Positions 53,525 through 62,582 of a stretch of 64,000 bases of DNA are shown here, in pieces (within the stretch, counting starts at the first letter, position 1; every line of letters starts with the position of its first letter). The DNA comes from Kribbella voronezhensis (GTDB lineage Bacteria > Actinomycetota > Actinomycetes > Propionibacteriales > Kribbellaceae). The position numbers and the translations under genes are program-made. The stretch is from positions 434,001 to 498,000 of the forward strand of contig NZ_SOCE01000003.1 of assembly GCF_004365175.1 (NCBI RefSeq), in the 5' to 3' direction. The notes beneath the pieces were generated by a model. It did no database searches. It was not told the origin of the DNA and saw nothing but the letters and a program-made list of their open reading frames with translations.

Positions 53525-54205
53525 GTGGACGACGTGAAGTTGCTGCTGACGCAGTTCGCCGACCAGGCGGTCGACGGCCTGCCGCCGGCCGACGTGGACG
53601 CGGATGTGGCGCGTGGTCGCCGGGCGCTGTTCCGGATCCGGGCGCGCCGGCGGACCACCGGTGTGCTCTGCATCGCCGCTGTCACCACGGCCGTGTTCGG
53701 CTTCGGCAACCAGTTGAAGTGGTGGGGCGGTCCCGACAAGGAGGTCGCCACTGGCGGCGCGCCGGCCGAGGCCTCCGCGACTCCCACCCCCAGTCCGGCT
53801 ACGCCACAGAGCGAGGAGACGATCTCGACCTTCGCCGGTGCCGCCCTGGAACTGGTCCCGAACACCAAGCCCTGGAGCACAGTCGCCTGCACGCTCGTGC
53901 CGCAGGGCTGGACCCCACAGACCCCGATCGCCGCCGACCGCGTAGTACTGACCCCTCCGAGTGCCCGAACGTCCGACGACCAGGCCAAGCTCGTACTGCG
54001 GTCCGCCGCCGACGCGCAGAGTCTGTTGTCGGTGCGAGTGACGCAGGCCGGTGGCAAGGTCTTCCACATCGGGACGGCGGCCGGTCGCGAGGTCGGTCAG
54101 GTCAAGCTCGGCGAGCGCTGGCTGGTGGTTCAGTTGCCCACCGAGCATCCGGGCTGGGACGACGCCTCACTGCAGCGGTTCATGGCATCCTGCACGGTGT
54201 CCTGA
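53525..54205 (+). CDS. single-helix membrane protein, probable anti-sigma partner
   Basis: 226 residues. A cytoplasmic N-part (1-45, RGRRALFRIRARRR at its end), one membrane helix (about 46-62), then a Pro/Ser-rich linker and an extracytoplasmic domain with two Cys (VACTLV, ASCTVS). The genes are one base apart, and membrane proteins of this type follow SigE-family sigma genes in actinomycetes. No zinc-binding HxxxCxxC anti-sigma motif is present, so the anti-sigma role is inference. Confidence 0.8.
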   Translation: MDDVKLLLTQFADQAVDGLPPADVDADVARGRRALFRIRARRRTTGVLCIAAVTTAVFGFGNQLKWWGGPDKEVATGGAPAEASATPTPSPATPQSEETISTFAGAALELVPNTKPWSTVACTLVPQGWTPQTPIAADRVVLTPPSARTSDDQAKLVLRSAADAQSLLSVRVTQAGGKVFHIGTAAGREVGQVKLGERWLVVQLPTEHPGWDDASLQRFMASCTVS

Positions 54206-54281
54206 CACGGTTCGACTGGCGTTTGCGTCGCCGAGCAGGTAGGCAGGGCCTGTCCCTGTACGCCGACCCGCGGAGGACCCG

Positions 54282-56105
54282 GTGACACCGAAAAGCTTGG
54301 CCGCAGCCCTGACGGCTGGCGCGCTCGTCCTGTCCGGCCTGACTGCCAGTACGGCGGTCGCCCACCGGCACGCCCCGCCGGTGAAGACGCCCACCGCGAT
54401 CGGCTTCGGTGGTGCCGTCGCCTCCGTCGATGCCGACGCCACCAACATCGGCCTGTCGGTACTCCGGCACGGCGGCAACGCGGTCGACGCAGCAGTCGCG
54501 ACGGCGGCCGCGCTGGGCGTGACGGAGCCGTACTCCGCCGGTATCGGTGGCGGCGGCTACTTCGTCTACTACAGCGCCAAGAACCACAAGGTCTACACGC
54601 TCGACGGCCGCGAGACAGCGCCGGCGACGATGCCGAACAACGCCTTCATCAACCCGGCGACCGGCAAGCCGTACAACTTCTTCCCCGAACTCGTCACCTC
54701 GGGCGTCTCGGTCGGAATCCCCGGCACGCTGGCGACCTGGGACTCGGCTCTGCACAACTGGGGATCGCTCTCGCTCGGCAAGGCCCTGCAGCCCGCCGCG
54801 AACCTGGCCGACCGCGGCTTCGTCATCGACCAGACCTTCCGCAACCAGACGCTCGACAACAAGGCCCGCTTCTCGGCGATCACGCCGACCGCGAAGCTCT
54901 ACCTGCCCGGTGGAGACGCGCCGGTGGTCGGATCGGTGTTCAAGAACAAGGACCTGGCGAAGACGTACGAACTGCTGGGCCGCAAAGGCCCGTCCGCCTT
55001 CTACAGCGGGCCGATCGCGCACGAGATCGAGAAGGTCGTGCAGACCCCGCCGAAGGCACCGGGCGCGACCTTGCCGGTGATGCCCGGCTATCTGACGACC
55101 GCTGACCTGGCGAAGTACAAGGTCATCAAGCGGGACCCGACGAAGGTCCACTACGAAGGACTCGACGTCTACGGGATGGCGCCGTCGTCGTCCGGTGGAA
55201 CGACGGTCGGTGAGGCGCTGAACATCCTGGCGCCGCAGCACCTGTCGAAGATGTCGACGCCGCAGGCTCTGCACACGTACCTCGAGTCGTCGGCGCTCGC
55301 CTTCGCCGATCGCGCCGCCTACGTGGGCGATCCGGCGTACGTGAATGTGCCGGTGAAGGAGTTGTTGTCGCGCGGCTTCGGCGCTGAGCGGTCCTGCTTG
55401 ATCGATCCGGATCACGCGTTGGTGAAGCCGTTGAAGGCCGGTTCGCCGGACGGCAGCTACTCGCCGTGCACGCCGGGTGTCGCCACGACGCAGCGGCCCG
55501 ATACCGAAGGGTTGTCGACGACTCACCTAGTCACCGCTGACAAGTGGGGCAACGTCGTCTCGTACACGTTGACGATCGAGCAGACCGGCGGCAGCGGCAT
55601 CCTCGTACCGGGTCGCGGCTTCCTGCTGAACAACGAGCTGACCGACTTCTCCGCCGCCTACGACCCGGCCGACCCGAACCGGATCCAGCCCGGCAAACGC
55701 CCCCGCTCCTCGATGTCGCCGACGATCGTGCTCCGTGGCGGCAAGCCGTTCCTCGCTCTCGGCTCTCCTGGTGGCTCGACGATCATCACCACGGTCCTGC
55801 AGACCCTGACCAACCGGCTGGACCGCGGGATGACGCTGCCTGAGGCGATCGCCGCCCCGCGTGCTTCCCAACGCAACACGGCGACGGTGACAGCGGAGCC
55901 GCCCTTCATCGATGCCTATGGCAAGGACTTGGCGCCGTACGGTCACGTCCTCGTCCCATCCGGCGACGCACTCACCTCAGCAGCCGAAATCGGCGCGGTC
56001 GCGGCGCTCGAGTTCCTCCCCGGCGGCGGCTATCTCGCAGCAGCCGAACCCAAACGCCGAGGCGGTGGCGCCGCCGGAACCGTCCACCAACTCTGGCCGA
56101 ACTGA
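54282..56105 (+). CDS. ggt: gamma-glutamyltransferase
   Basis: 607 residues, secreted (signal peptide 1-27, cleavage near TAVAHRH). Ntn-hydrolase that hydrolyses glutathione and transfers glutamyl groups. Autoproteolysis makes the nucleophile T413 in STTHLVTADKWGN. The substrate Arg region GRETAPA, oxyanion SSSGGTTVGEALNIL and the C-terminal GSPGGSTIITTVLQ and PRxSSMSPTIV motifs are all present. GTG start after GGAGGAC. Separated from the sigma cluster by 76 bases, so independent control is likely. Confidence 0.93.
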   Translation: MTPKSLAAALTAGALVLSGLTASTAVAHRHAPPVKTPTAIGFGGAVASVDADATNIGLSVLRHGGNAVDAAVATAAALGVTEPYSAGIGGGGYFVYYSAKNHKVYTLDGRETAPATMPNNAFINPATGKPYNFFPELVTSGVSVGIPGTLATWDSALHNWGSLSLGKALQPAANLADRGFVIDQTFRNQTLDNKARFSAITPTAKLYLPGGDAPVVGSVFKNKDLAKTYELLGRKGPSAFYSGPIAHEIEKVVQTPPKAPGATLPVMPGYLTTADLAKYKVIKRDPTKVHYEGLDVYGMAPSSSGGTTVGEALNILAPQHLSKMSTPQALHTYLESSALAFADRAAYVGDPAYVNVPVKELLSRGFGAERSCLIDPDHALVKPLKAGSPDGSYSPCTPGVATTQRPDTEGLSTTHLVTADKWGNVVSYTLTIEQTGGSGILVPGRGFLLNNELTDFSAAYDPADPNRIQPGKRPRSSMSPTIVLRGGKPFLALGSPGGSTIITTVLQTLTNRLDRGMTLPEAIAAPRASQRNTATVTAEPPFIDAYGKDLAPYGHVLVPSGDALTSAAEIGAVAALEFLPGGGYLAAAEPKRRGGGAAGTVHQLWPN

Positions 56106-56275
56106 GCCGGTACGACGGAGGAGCCGCCCCACGCAGCTCCTCCGTCGCCGCTCCCACCCACCCTGAAACGCCGGCTCCTGGCGTCGCGGCTAAGTAGGCC
56201 CGCCCCGTCGCCTGCTCCCGCGTCGCGGCTCCCCCCACCCGAAACAACGCTCCTACGTCGCGGCTCCGCCAAGCG
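56106..56275. repeat. array of GCTCCTNCGTCGC repeat cores
   Basis: Reverse-complement cores at 56136-56148 (GCTCCTCCGTCGC), 56174-56187 (with one extra base), 56214-56226 (GCTCCCGCGTCGC) and 56249-56261 (GCTCCTACGTCGC), spaced 38, 40 and 35 bases. Same family as at 42.7-43.1 and 48.4 kb. The array lies between converging genes. Confidence 0.82.
56114..56146 (+). terminator. hairpin after ggt, formed by repeat cores
   Basis: GACGGAGGAGC (56114-56124) pairs perfectly with GCTCCTCCGTC (56136-56146). It lies nine bases past the ggt stop, and is made of two opposed copies of the dispersed repeat core. Confidence 0.7.
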
Positions 56276-56330
56276 AACTGCGCTGGTACGTGCCTGGTCG
56301 TCACCACCCAGTGCGAATCGGAGCACCTAC

Positions 56331-56606
56331 TCAGCTGTTCTTCAAGCGTTTGGGGGCTGACGGCAAAGGTGCTGGTTCGGGGACCGGTTGGTCAGCTGCC
56401 GGAGATTCCAGCCACCCCTCGTACTGCGTGAGTAAGCCATCCAGCACCGTCAGATCCGTAGTGGCGGGGAGGAGAACCGTCCAAGGGTGGTCCTCGTCGT
56501 CGTCCTCGCCCTGGAAGTGGCCTCGGCGGAGCGTTCCATCGAGCGCGTCCGCGACGTGTTCCGCGTCCTCGCGTTCGAAGAAACAGGCGACCAGGTCCAT
56601 GGTCAT
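56331..56606 (-). CDS. small unknown protein coupled to the STAND regulator
   Basis: 91 residues. MTMDLVACFFEREDAEHVADALDGTLRRGHFQGEDDDEDHPWTVLLPATTDLTVLDGLLTQYEGWLES, then a Pro-rich basic tail. No family recognised. The ATG starts four bases after the stop of the upstream STAND gene, so coupling is probable. ATG 56600 would remove two residues. Confidence 0.65.
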   Translation of the reverse strand: MTMDLVACFFEREDAEHVADALDGTLRRGHFQGEDDDEDHPWTVLLPATTDLTVLDGLLTQYEGWLESPAADQPVPEPAPLPSAPKRLKNS

Positions 56607-56610
56607 CAGC

Positions 56611-58932
56611 CTACTGGGACACCGCGGCGAGGCCCGCGCGTGCGACCGTTGCCTCGTGTGCGTAGCCGGTCGACTCGGCGAGTTCCAGAGCCTGCTGGTA
56701 GATCGCGCGTGCATGGTCGGCCAGACCGGCCGCCAGGGAAGTTTCGGCATAGCTGTTCAGGAAGTTGACCGCCCACTGGCGTTCTGCGGAATCCTCGACG
56801 AGCTGCAGCGCCTTCCGATGAGTCGCGAGTGCTTCCTCGTAGCGTCCGGCCTCGCGTAGAGCTACGGCCAGGTAGTTGAGGCACCAGGCCTGGTTCTGTA
56901 CGTGGTCGTCCTCGCGGGCCAGCCGCAACGCGTCGGTCAGGTACGCGATCGCCCCCGCCGGATCCGTCGCGCCGATCGCAGCGCCGAGGGTGACCAGAGC
57001 GGTGATCGGCGGCGGCCAGTCCTCCGCATCGCTCTGCAAAGCCAGCGCCGTACGGGCGAGCGCGGCGGCTTCGTCGAGTTGGCCGAGTTGGTACGCCGCC
57101 CAGGCCTGGAACGCCGTCGCGTGGGCGACTCCCTTCGGCTGCTGGTCCCGGTCGAACAGCTCGGCGGCCGACCTGAACAGTTCCATCGCCTGCGAGGTCT
57201 CGCCGAGATCCTGGTGAAGATAGCCACGGCGTACCGCAAGAGAGGCCGACTCCGGCATCGTCGTCGCCGCCGATTCGTAGTACTGCAAGGCTTCCGGGAA
57301 GCGGCCGGCGCTGTAGCGGGCGAAGCCGAGATCCGCTTGCACGGCAGCGACCACTGCGGGGTCGCCAAGGCGTTCGGCCGCTGCCAGTGCCTGCTCGAGC
57401 AGACGGTTCTCGTCGGCGGACGCGGCGCGGCGGAAGTAGTAGGGGCGGAGCAGTCGCGGCAGGCGGCTGACGTGCAGATCGGAGCCAACCGTCAGAGCCT
57501 CGACCAGGTTCGGATATTCCTCGTCGAACCAAGCCAGCGCGGCCTCCTGACCGGCGAACGCAGGCAGGGCAGCCGGCGCTGGACAAGGCAGCGGTGTCTC
57601 GTCCGGGTACGCATACCGAAGCAGCTTGCCGGCCGCCGCCGCGCTGTGCAGGTAGTAGTCCAGCACCCGTACTACGGCCTGCCGCTGGTCCGCCGATGAT
57701 TCCTCGGCCGTAGCGAGCCGCCCCGCAAAGCCGCGCACCAGATCGTGCAAACGGAAAACGGCCGGTCGCGGTTCCTGCACCAAATGGCTGTCGACCAGGT
57801 CCTCGAGCGAAGTCTGTGTCGCTGCCAGGCTGCTGCCGGTGAGCGCGGCCACGACGTATGCATCAAAGGTTGCTCCAGGCAACAGACCGAGCAGCCGGAA
57901 GGTTCGCCGTTGGCCGTGATCGAGTTGGCGAAGCGACATCGACAGCGCCGTGTCGACATGGTCGGAGCCGGTTCGCAGCCGGTCGGCCAGCACGCCGATG
58001 GTCCAGCCGGGACGATGCCGCAGCCGCGCCGCCGACAATCTGATGGCCAACGGCAACCCGCCGCACAGCCGTAGTACCTCGGCGGTCGCTTCGGGTTCTT
58101 TCGCCACCCGGTCGCCCGGACCGCTCGCCTGCTGGAGGAGCTCGATCCCGTCGGCAGCTCCGAGCACGTCCAACGACACCGGCGGTACTTGGTCGAGCTC
58201 GACGAGCCGGTTGCGGCTGGTGATCAGGACGGCGCTGGCGCCGGCTCCGGGAAGCAACGGCCGGGCATGCTCGGCGTCAGCGACGTTGTCCAGCAGGACC
58301 AGCACTCGCCGCTGCGCCAACTCCGCTCGCCAGAGCGCAGCGAGCTCTTCCACGCCGGCCAGGCTGTCGGCAGTCGGGATCTCCAGAGCGGCCAGCAACA
58401 TCCGCAGCGCCGCAACCGGCTCCAGCGGCTCACGGGCAGGCGTGAAACCGTGCAGGTCGAGATACAGCTGACCATCGGCGTACTCCGGCGCCAGCTGATG
58501 TGCCAAATGGACCGCCAGGCAGGTTTTGCCGACGCCGGCCATCCCGTCGATCGCGACCGCCCGGGCTGCGAGCAGGCTCTGCCGCACGGCGTCGAGTTCT
58601 TCCTGCCGTCCGGTGAAGTCCGCGACATCCAGCGGCAGGTCGTTGCGGCCGGCCACCTTCGGACGCACCGCGGCGGCCGGCGGTGGCGGGGGGAGCTGGG
58701 ACGCCAGCTCCCAGAGCTCCCGCAGCGGCCGGGGATCGCGCCGCACGAGGCGACACAACGCGACAACCGAGGACCAGGGTGGCAGGCTGCGGCCCGCGAA
58801 GTACCGCGACAGCGACGACGAGCTGATGCCGGTCGCCCGCTCCAACTCGCGCAAGCTGCGCCCGGACAGCTTCTGGATCGCCTGCAACCGCCCGGCCAGC
58901 TCGGTGCGGGGCGACTCGGCCCGCTGTGTCAC
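56611..58932 (-). CDS. HTH / NB-ARC / TPR STAND regulator
   Basis: 773 residues. XRE-type HTH (10-60): LQAIQKLSGRSLRELERATGISSSSLSRYFAGRSLPPW. P-loop GMAGVGKT (130-137), Walker B RRVLVLLDNVADAEHA, LITSRNR sensor, RLCGGLPLAIRL (GLPL motif), and HDLVRGFAGRLA as in the MHD region. C-terminal TPR array (about 470-770) with AAERLGDPAVVAAVQADLGFARYSAGRFPEAL repeats. This is the AfsR-like/STAND ATPase fold used for signal-gated switching. GTG start with GGAAGGTGGGGC. It is divergent from an AhpD-like operon, which is a natural candidate target. Confidence 0.9.
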   Translation of the reverse strand: MTQRAESPRTELAGRLQAIQKLSGRSLRELERATGISSSSLSRYFAGRSLPPWSSVVALCRLVRRDPRPLRELWELASQLPPPPPAAAVRPKVAGRNDLPLDVADFTGRQEELDAVRQSLLAARAVAIDGMAGVGKTCLAVHLAHQLAPEYADGQLYLDLHGFTPAREPLEPVAALRMLLAALEIPTADSLAGVEELAALWRAELAQRRVLVLLDNVADAEHARPLLPGAGASAVLITSRNRLVELDQVPPVSLDVLGAADGIELLQQASGPGDRVAKEPEATAEVLRLCGGLPLAIRLSAARLRHRPGWTIGVLADRLRTGSDHVDTALSMSLRQLDHGQRRTFRLLGLLPGATFDAYVVAALTGSSLAATQTSLEDLVDSHLVQEPRPAVFRLHDLVRGFAGRLATAEESSADQRQAVVRVLDYYLHSAAAAGKLLRYAYPDETPLPCPAPAALPAFAGQEAALAWFDEEYPNLVEALTVGSDLHVSRLPRLLRPYYFRRAASADENRLLEQALAAAERLGDPAVVAAVQADLGFARYSAGRFPEALQYYESAATTMPESASLAVRRGYLHQDLGETSQAMELFRSAAELFDRDQQPKGVAHATAFQAWAAYQLGQLDEAAALARTALALQSDAEDWPPPITALVTLGAAIGATDPAGAIAYLTDALRLAREDDHVQNQAWCLNYLAVALREAGRYEEALATHRKALQLVEDSAERQWAVNFLNSYAETSLAAGLADHARAIYQQALELAESTGYAHEATVARAGLAAVSQ

Positions 58933-59000
58933 GCCCCACCTTCCGCCCTGTCCCAGCCCGGGACGATCTCTTCGCTGCAGATTAGTGCAGGTGGGCGGCC

Positions 59001-59040
59001 GGTCGGCTGTCCCACGGTGTCCCACCGACCTCGCTGGGAC
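59001..59040. promoter_or_regulatory. repeated TGTCCCAC boxes between STAND regulator and AhpD-like operon
   Basis: Two direct TGTCCCAC copies (59009-59016 and 59019-59026), then an inverted GGGAC (59036-59040). They are enclosed by GGTCGG (59001-59006) and CCGACC (59025-59030). The 176-base divergent region otherwise lacks clear boxes. Plausible binding site for the HTH protein. Confidence 0.5.
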
Positions 59041-59108
59041 GGTGCTCCCGGTGGTCCGATCGGTCCTGTTCACACCGAACGAGAACCACACCGAGAAGGA
59101 GCAGCACG

Positions 59109-59564
59109 ATGCAGTCACGGATGAAGAACCCGGTCATGGTCATCACCGAGGCGATGGGCCCGGCGCAGAAGCTGATGGGCGCGGCCAAGCTGGGCGGCGT
59201 ACCGGACACCACCCTGGAACTGGTCCACCTTCGGGTCAGCCAGATCAACGGGTGCAGCGCCTGTGTGGACGGCGGCACGAAGACCGCCCGCAAGAACGGT
59301 GAGACCGACGACCGGCTGGGCACGGTGGCCGCCTGGCGGGAGACGACGTACTTCACCGACGCCGAGCGGGCCGCGCTGGCCCTCGCCGAAGGCGCGACCC
59401 GGCTGGCCGACGGCGCCGGGGGAGTCTCCGACGAGGTCTGGGACGAGGCCGCCAAGTACTACGACGAGCGGGGGCTGGCCGCGCTCGTCCTGATGATCGG
59501 GGTCACCAACCTGTTCAACCGGCTCAACGCCATCACCCGTCAGATCGCCGGCGCCTGGGGCTGA
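59109..59564 (+). CDS. AhpD-like / carboxymuconolactone decarboxylase-fold protein
   Basis: 151 residues. The AhpD core with redox pair is NGCSACVDGGTKTARKNG, followed by RLGTVAAWRETTYFTDAERAALALAEGATRLAD and VLMIGVTNLFNRLNAITRQ. This resembles the peroxidase-related YfaA-type/CMD family. Probably a thiol peroxidase or hydroperoxide-related enzyme. The ATG follows CGAGAAGGAGCAGCACG. It forms an operon with the next gene. Confidence 0.88.
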   Translation: MQSRMKNPVMVITEAMGPAQKLMGAAKLGGVPDTTLELVHLRVSQINGCSACVDGGTKTARKNGETDDRLGTVAAWRETTYFTDAERAALALAEGATRLADGAGGVSDEVWDEAAKYYDERGLAALVLMIGVTNLFNRLNAITRQIAGAWG

Positions 59565-59589
59565 GCGAACACCTCCCGAGGAGAACCCG

Positions 59590-59883
59590 ATGAACACGAT
59601 CGCCGTACGAATGCACACCTACCGGGTCGGCCCCGATGAGCTGACCGAGTTCCTCAGCCGGCGGGCGGCTCTGGTCGCCGGGCTGCGGGCGGAGTACCCG
59701 GGTCTGGCGCAGGTCCAGTTGATCCGCCTGGAGGACGGGACCTACCGCGACACCTGGCGCTGGGACTCCTTCGAGCAGATGGCCGCTGCCTTCCCGGCAG
59801 CCGGCTCGCCCCAGGCAGCCGCCGTCCAGTCGTTCCTCACCGAAGCCGCTGCGCTGAACGGCGAGATCGTCGACGAGCGCTGA
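59590..59883 (+). CDS. antibiotic-biosynthesis-monooxygenase-like small protein
   Basis: 97 residues. MNTIAVRMHTYRVGPDELTEFLSRRAALVAGLRAEYPGLAQVQLIRLEDGTYRDTWRWDSFEQMAAA matches the ABM dimeric ferredoxin-like fold. No cofactor motif is visible. CGAGGAG precedes the ATG and the gene lies 25 bases after the AhpD-like gene. Confidence 0.8.
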   Translation: MNTIAVRMHTYRVGPDELTEFLSRRAALVAGLRAEYPGLAQVQLIRLEDGTYRDTWRWDSFEQMAAAFPAAGSPQAAAVQSFLTEAAALNGEIVDER

Positions 59884-60061
59884 CGCCGAGCCGTAAGACG
59901 CCGCCCTCGAAAGGGTTGCGGCGCCCGGGGGTGAGCCGCGTCCGGAACTCGACGAGCGCCGCCGGTTCTGGCGCTCCCGCGAGACCAGTACGGCGGAAGT
60001 CCACGACCCACAGCCGGTCCGCGCCCCGCATCGCGCGGACCGGCTCACATCGCCCGCACCG

Positions 60062-60074
60062 TAGGATCGGGGTG
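60062..60074 (+). promoter_or_regulatory. leaderless -10 box of dapF
   Basis: TAGGAT (60062-60067), six bases, then GTG at 60074. No ribosome site. Confidence 0.55.
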
Positions 60075-60919
60075 TGGGAGAGACTTTCAGCTGGCTCAAA
60101 GGGCATGGCACGGAGAATGACTTCGTGCTGCTGCCGGATCCCGACGGGACCGTACACGGGGACCTGGATGCCGCGTTGGTGCGGTTCCTGTGTGACCGGC
60201 ATGCCGGGATCGGGGCCGACGGCGTCCTGCGGGTGATCGAAGGGTCGAAGCAGGCGTACGTCGAGGACGGCGGCGCCTGGTTCATGGACTACTGGAACTC
60301 CGACGGGACCATCGGCGAGATGTGCGGCAACGGGATCCGCGTGTTCGCCCGCTACCTCGCCGAGGCGGGCCTGGTCGGCGACAAGCCGGTCCGGATCGGG
60401 ACCAGGGCCGGCATCAAGGAAGTCTCGTTCAACGACGACGGCACGATCACCGTCGACATGGGCGAGCCGAGCTTCCCGGGTCCGGCCGGCATCGTCGTGG
60501 AGGCGAACGGTCACCAGTGGCCGGCCCTGCACGTGAACGTGGGCAACCCGCATGCCGTTGCCTTCGTCGACGACCTCCGTGAGCCCGGCGCGCTGGTGGA
60601 TCCACCGGTGTGGTCCCCGGCCGAGGCCTACCCGAACGGCGTGAACGTGGAGTTCGTCGTCCGCAAAGGCCCGAACCAGGTACAGATGCGCGTGCACGAG
60701 CGCGGCTCGGGGGAGACCCGCTCGTGCGGCACCGGGACCTGTGCCGTGGCGGTGGCGTCCGCCCGGGCGGCCCACCAGGAGGCACCGGTCACGTACAAGG
60801 TCGGCGTACCGGGGGGTGAGCTCACCGTCACCTGGCGTGAGGACAACCACCTGGAGATGACCGGGCCTGCCGTGATCCACGCTCGCGGTGAATTTTCGCG
60901 CAGCTGGCTGCCCGCCTGA
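60074..60919 (+). CDS. dapF: diaminopimelate epimerase
   Basis: 281 residues. Converts LL- to meso-diaminopimelate for lysine and peptidoglycan. Catalytic cysteines C84 (MCGNGIR) and C218 (SCGTGTC). WLKGHGTENDFVLLPDPDG at the N-terminus and HVNVGNPHAVAFV are conserved. GTG start is leaderless by the TAGGAT box. Confidence 0.96.
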   Translation: MGETFSWLKGHGTENDFVLLPDPDGTVHGDLDAALVRFLCDRHAGIGADGVLRVIEGSKQAYVEDGGAWFMDYWNSDGTIGEMCGNGIRVFARYLAEAGLVGDKPVRIGTRAGIKEVSFNDDGTITVDMGEPSFPGPAGIVVEANGHQWPALHVNVGNPHAVAFVDDLREPGALVDPPVWSPAEAYPNGVNVEFVVRKGPNQVQMRVHERGSGETRSCGTGTCAVAVASARAAHQEAPVTYKVGVPGGELTVTWREDNHLEMTGPAVIHARGEFSRSWLPA

Positions 60920-61010
60920 GGCGTAGTACGGGGAATTCGGTACCACGTGCGGTCGTTGGACTGTTAATCGGGTCGCCTGTCCGGGCGCTCCGTGCCACGA
61001 TGGAAGGTAT

Positions 61011-62486
61011 ATGACGACCCAATCGCATTCATACGAAGAAGCAGATGTCGAACTCGACCTGGACCAGGGCGAGGACTCGGACTCTTCGTCGGGTTACGAC
61101 ACCTCGCTGAGCACCGAGGGACTCGAGCTCGAGGAACGCCAGGCGCTGCGGCGCGTGGTCGGGATGTCGACCGAGCTGACCGATATCAGCGAGGTCGAGT
61201 ACCGCAAACTTCTGCTGGAGCGCGTCCTGCTGGTCGGGGTGTGGACCGAAGGCAGTGCCGAGGACGCCGAGAACTCGCTCGCCGAGCTGAAACTGCTCGC
61301 CGAGACCGCCGGTTCCGAGGTGCTCGACGGCGTGATCCAGCGGCGCAAGAAGCCGGACCCGGCGACCTTCATCGGTTCCGGCAAGGTGGCCGACCTGCGC
61401 AACCTGGTCGCGTCGCTCGGTGCCGACACGGTGATCGCCGACGGCGAGCTCGCGCCTGCCCAGCTGCGCAACCTGGAGGACAAGCTCAAGGTCAAGGTGG
61501 TCGACCGGACCGCGCTGATCCTGGACATCTTCGCCCAGCACGCGAAGAGCAAGGAAGGCAAGGCGCAGGTCGAGCTGGCCCAGCTGCAGTACATGAAGCA
61601 GCGGCTGCGTGGTTGGGGTGGGAACCTGTCCCGCCAGGCCGGTGGTCGCGTCGGTGCGGCCGGTGGCGGTATCGGTGGCCGTGGTCCCGGTGAAACCAAG
61701 ATCGAGACCGACCGGCGCCGGATCAACACCAAGATCGCCAAGCTGCGGCACGAGCTGAAGGCCTTGAAGGGCACCCGCTCGACGATGCGTCAGGAGCGCC
61801 GTCGGCACTCGATCCCGTCGGTCGCGATCGCCGGGTACACCAACGCCGGCAAGTCCTCGCTGCTGAACAAGATCACCGGTGCCGGCGTGCTGGTCGAGAA
61901 CGCGCTGTTCGCGACCCTGGACCCGACCACCCGGCGTACGACGACGTCGGACGGCCGCGTCTACACGTTCACCGACACCGTCGGATTCGTCCGGCACCTG
62001 CCGCACGACATCGTCGAGGCGTTCCGCTCCACGCTGGAAGAGGTCGCCGACGCGGATCTGCTGCTGCACGTGGTGGACGGTTCGCATCCCGACCCGCTGG
62101 CGCAGATCCAGGCGGTCCGTGAGGTGCTCGCCGAGATCGGCGCGGGTGACGTCCGGGAGATCATCGTGATCAACAAGGCCGACCTGGCCGATCCGATGGC
62201 CCTGGCGCCGATCCTGCACCGGGAGCCGCACGCGATCGTGGTCTCCGCGCGGACCGGCGACGGCATCGACAAGCTGACCGCGCTGGTCGAGGCGTCGCTG
62301 CCCCAGCCGGACGTCTCGGTCGACCTGCTGCTGCCGTACGACCGCGGCGACCTGGTCTCGCGGATCCACTCCGAGGGCTCGGTCGACACCCTGGAGCACA
62401 CCGGCGAAGGCACCCGCCTCGCCGCCCGCGTCCACGCCGGCCTGGCCGACGAACTCGCGCCGTACGAGGTCAGTACTACGCGCTGA
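61011..62486 (+). CDS. hflX: GTPase HflX
   Basis: 491 residues. Ribosome-associated GTPase involved in rescue of stalled ribosomes after stress. Long acidic N-tail (11-45), N-terminal domain (69-165), coiled coil and GGRGPGETKIETDRR (222-236), G1 GYTNAGKS (275-282), G3 DTVGF, G4 NKAD. GGAAGG lies four bases before the ATG. It ends in a strong terminator. Confidence 0.96.
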   Translation: MTTQSHSYEEADVELDLDQGEDSDSSSGYDTSLSTEGLELEERQALRRVVGMSTELTDISEVEYRKLLLERVLLVGVWTEGSAEDAENSLAELKLLAETAGSEVLDGVIQRRKKPDPATFIGSGKVADLRNLVASLGADTVIADGELAPAQLRNLEDKLKVKVVDRTALILDIFAQHAKSKEGKAQVELAQLQYMKQRLRGWGGNLSRQAGGRVGAAGGGIGGRGPGETKIETDRRRINTKIAKLRHELKALKGTRSTMRQERRRHSIPSVAIAGYTNAGKSSLLNKITGAGVLVENALFATLDPTTRRTTTSDGRVYTFTDTVGFVRHLPHDIVEAFRSTLEEVADADLLLHVVDGSHPDPLAQIQAVREVLAEIGAGDVREIIVINKADLADPMALAPILHREPHAIVVSARTGDGIDKLTALVEASLPQPDVSVDLLLPYDRGDLVSRIHSEGSVDTLEHTGEGTRLAARVHAGLADELAPYEVSTTR

Positions 62487-62530
62487 CGCCGTACGGCGGT
62501 GTGCTTCTCGCACTGCCGGGACACAAAAGG

Positions 62531-62564
62531 CCGGCGGCCCTGGGAGATTTCCCAGGGCCGCCGG
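62531..62564 (+). terminator. rho-independent terminator after hflX, likely bidirectional
   Basis: Perfect 15-base-pair stem CCGGCGGCCCTGGGA (62531-62545) and TCCCAGGGCCGCCGG (62550-62564), followed by TTTTTGTT on the plus strand. The reverse complement also carries a short U-rich tail, serving the converging protease gene. Confidence 0.95.
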
Positions 62565-62582
62565 TTTTTGTTGCTCAGGGCA

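Noticed and set aside
56136-56267. Possible CRISPR array (repeats spaced 35-40 bases)
   Set aside because: The cores are only 13-19 bases, imperfect, with spacers under 25 bases of similar composition, and no cas genes are present.
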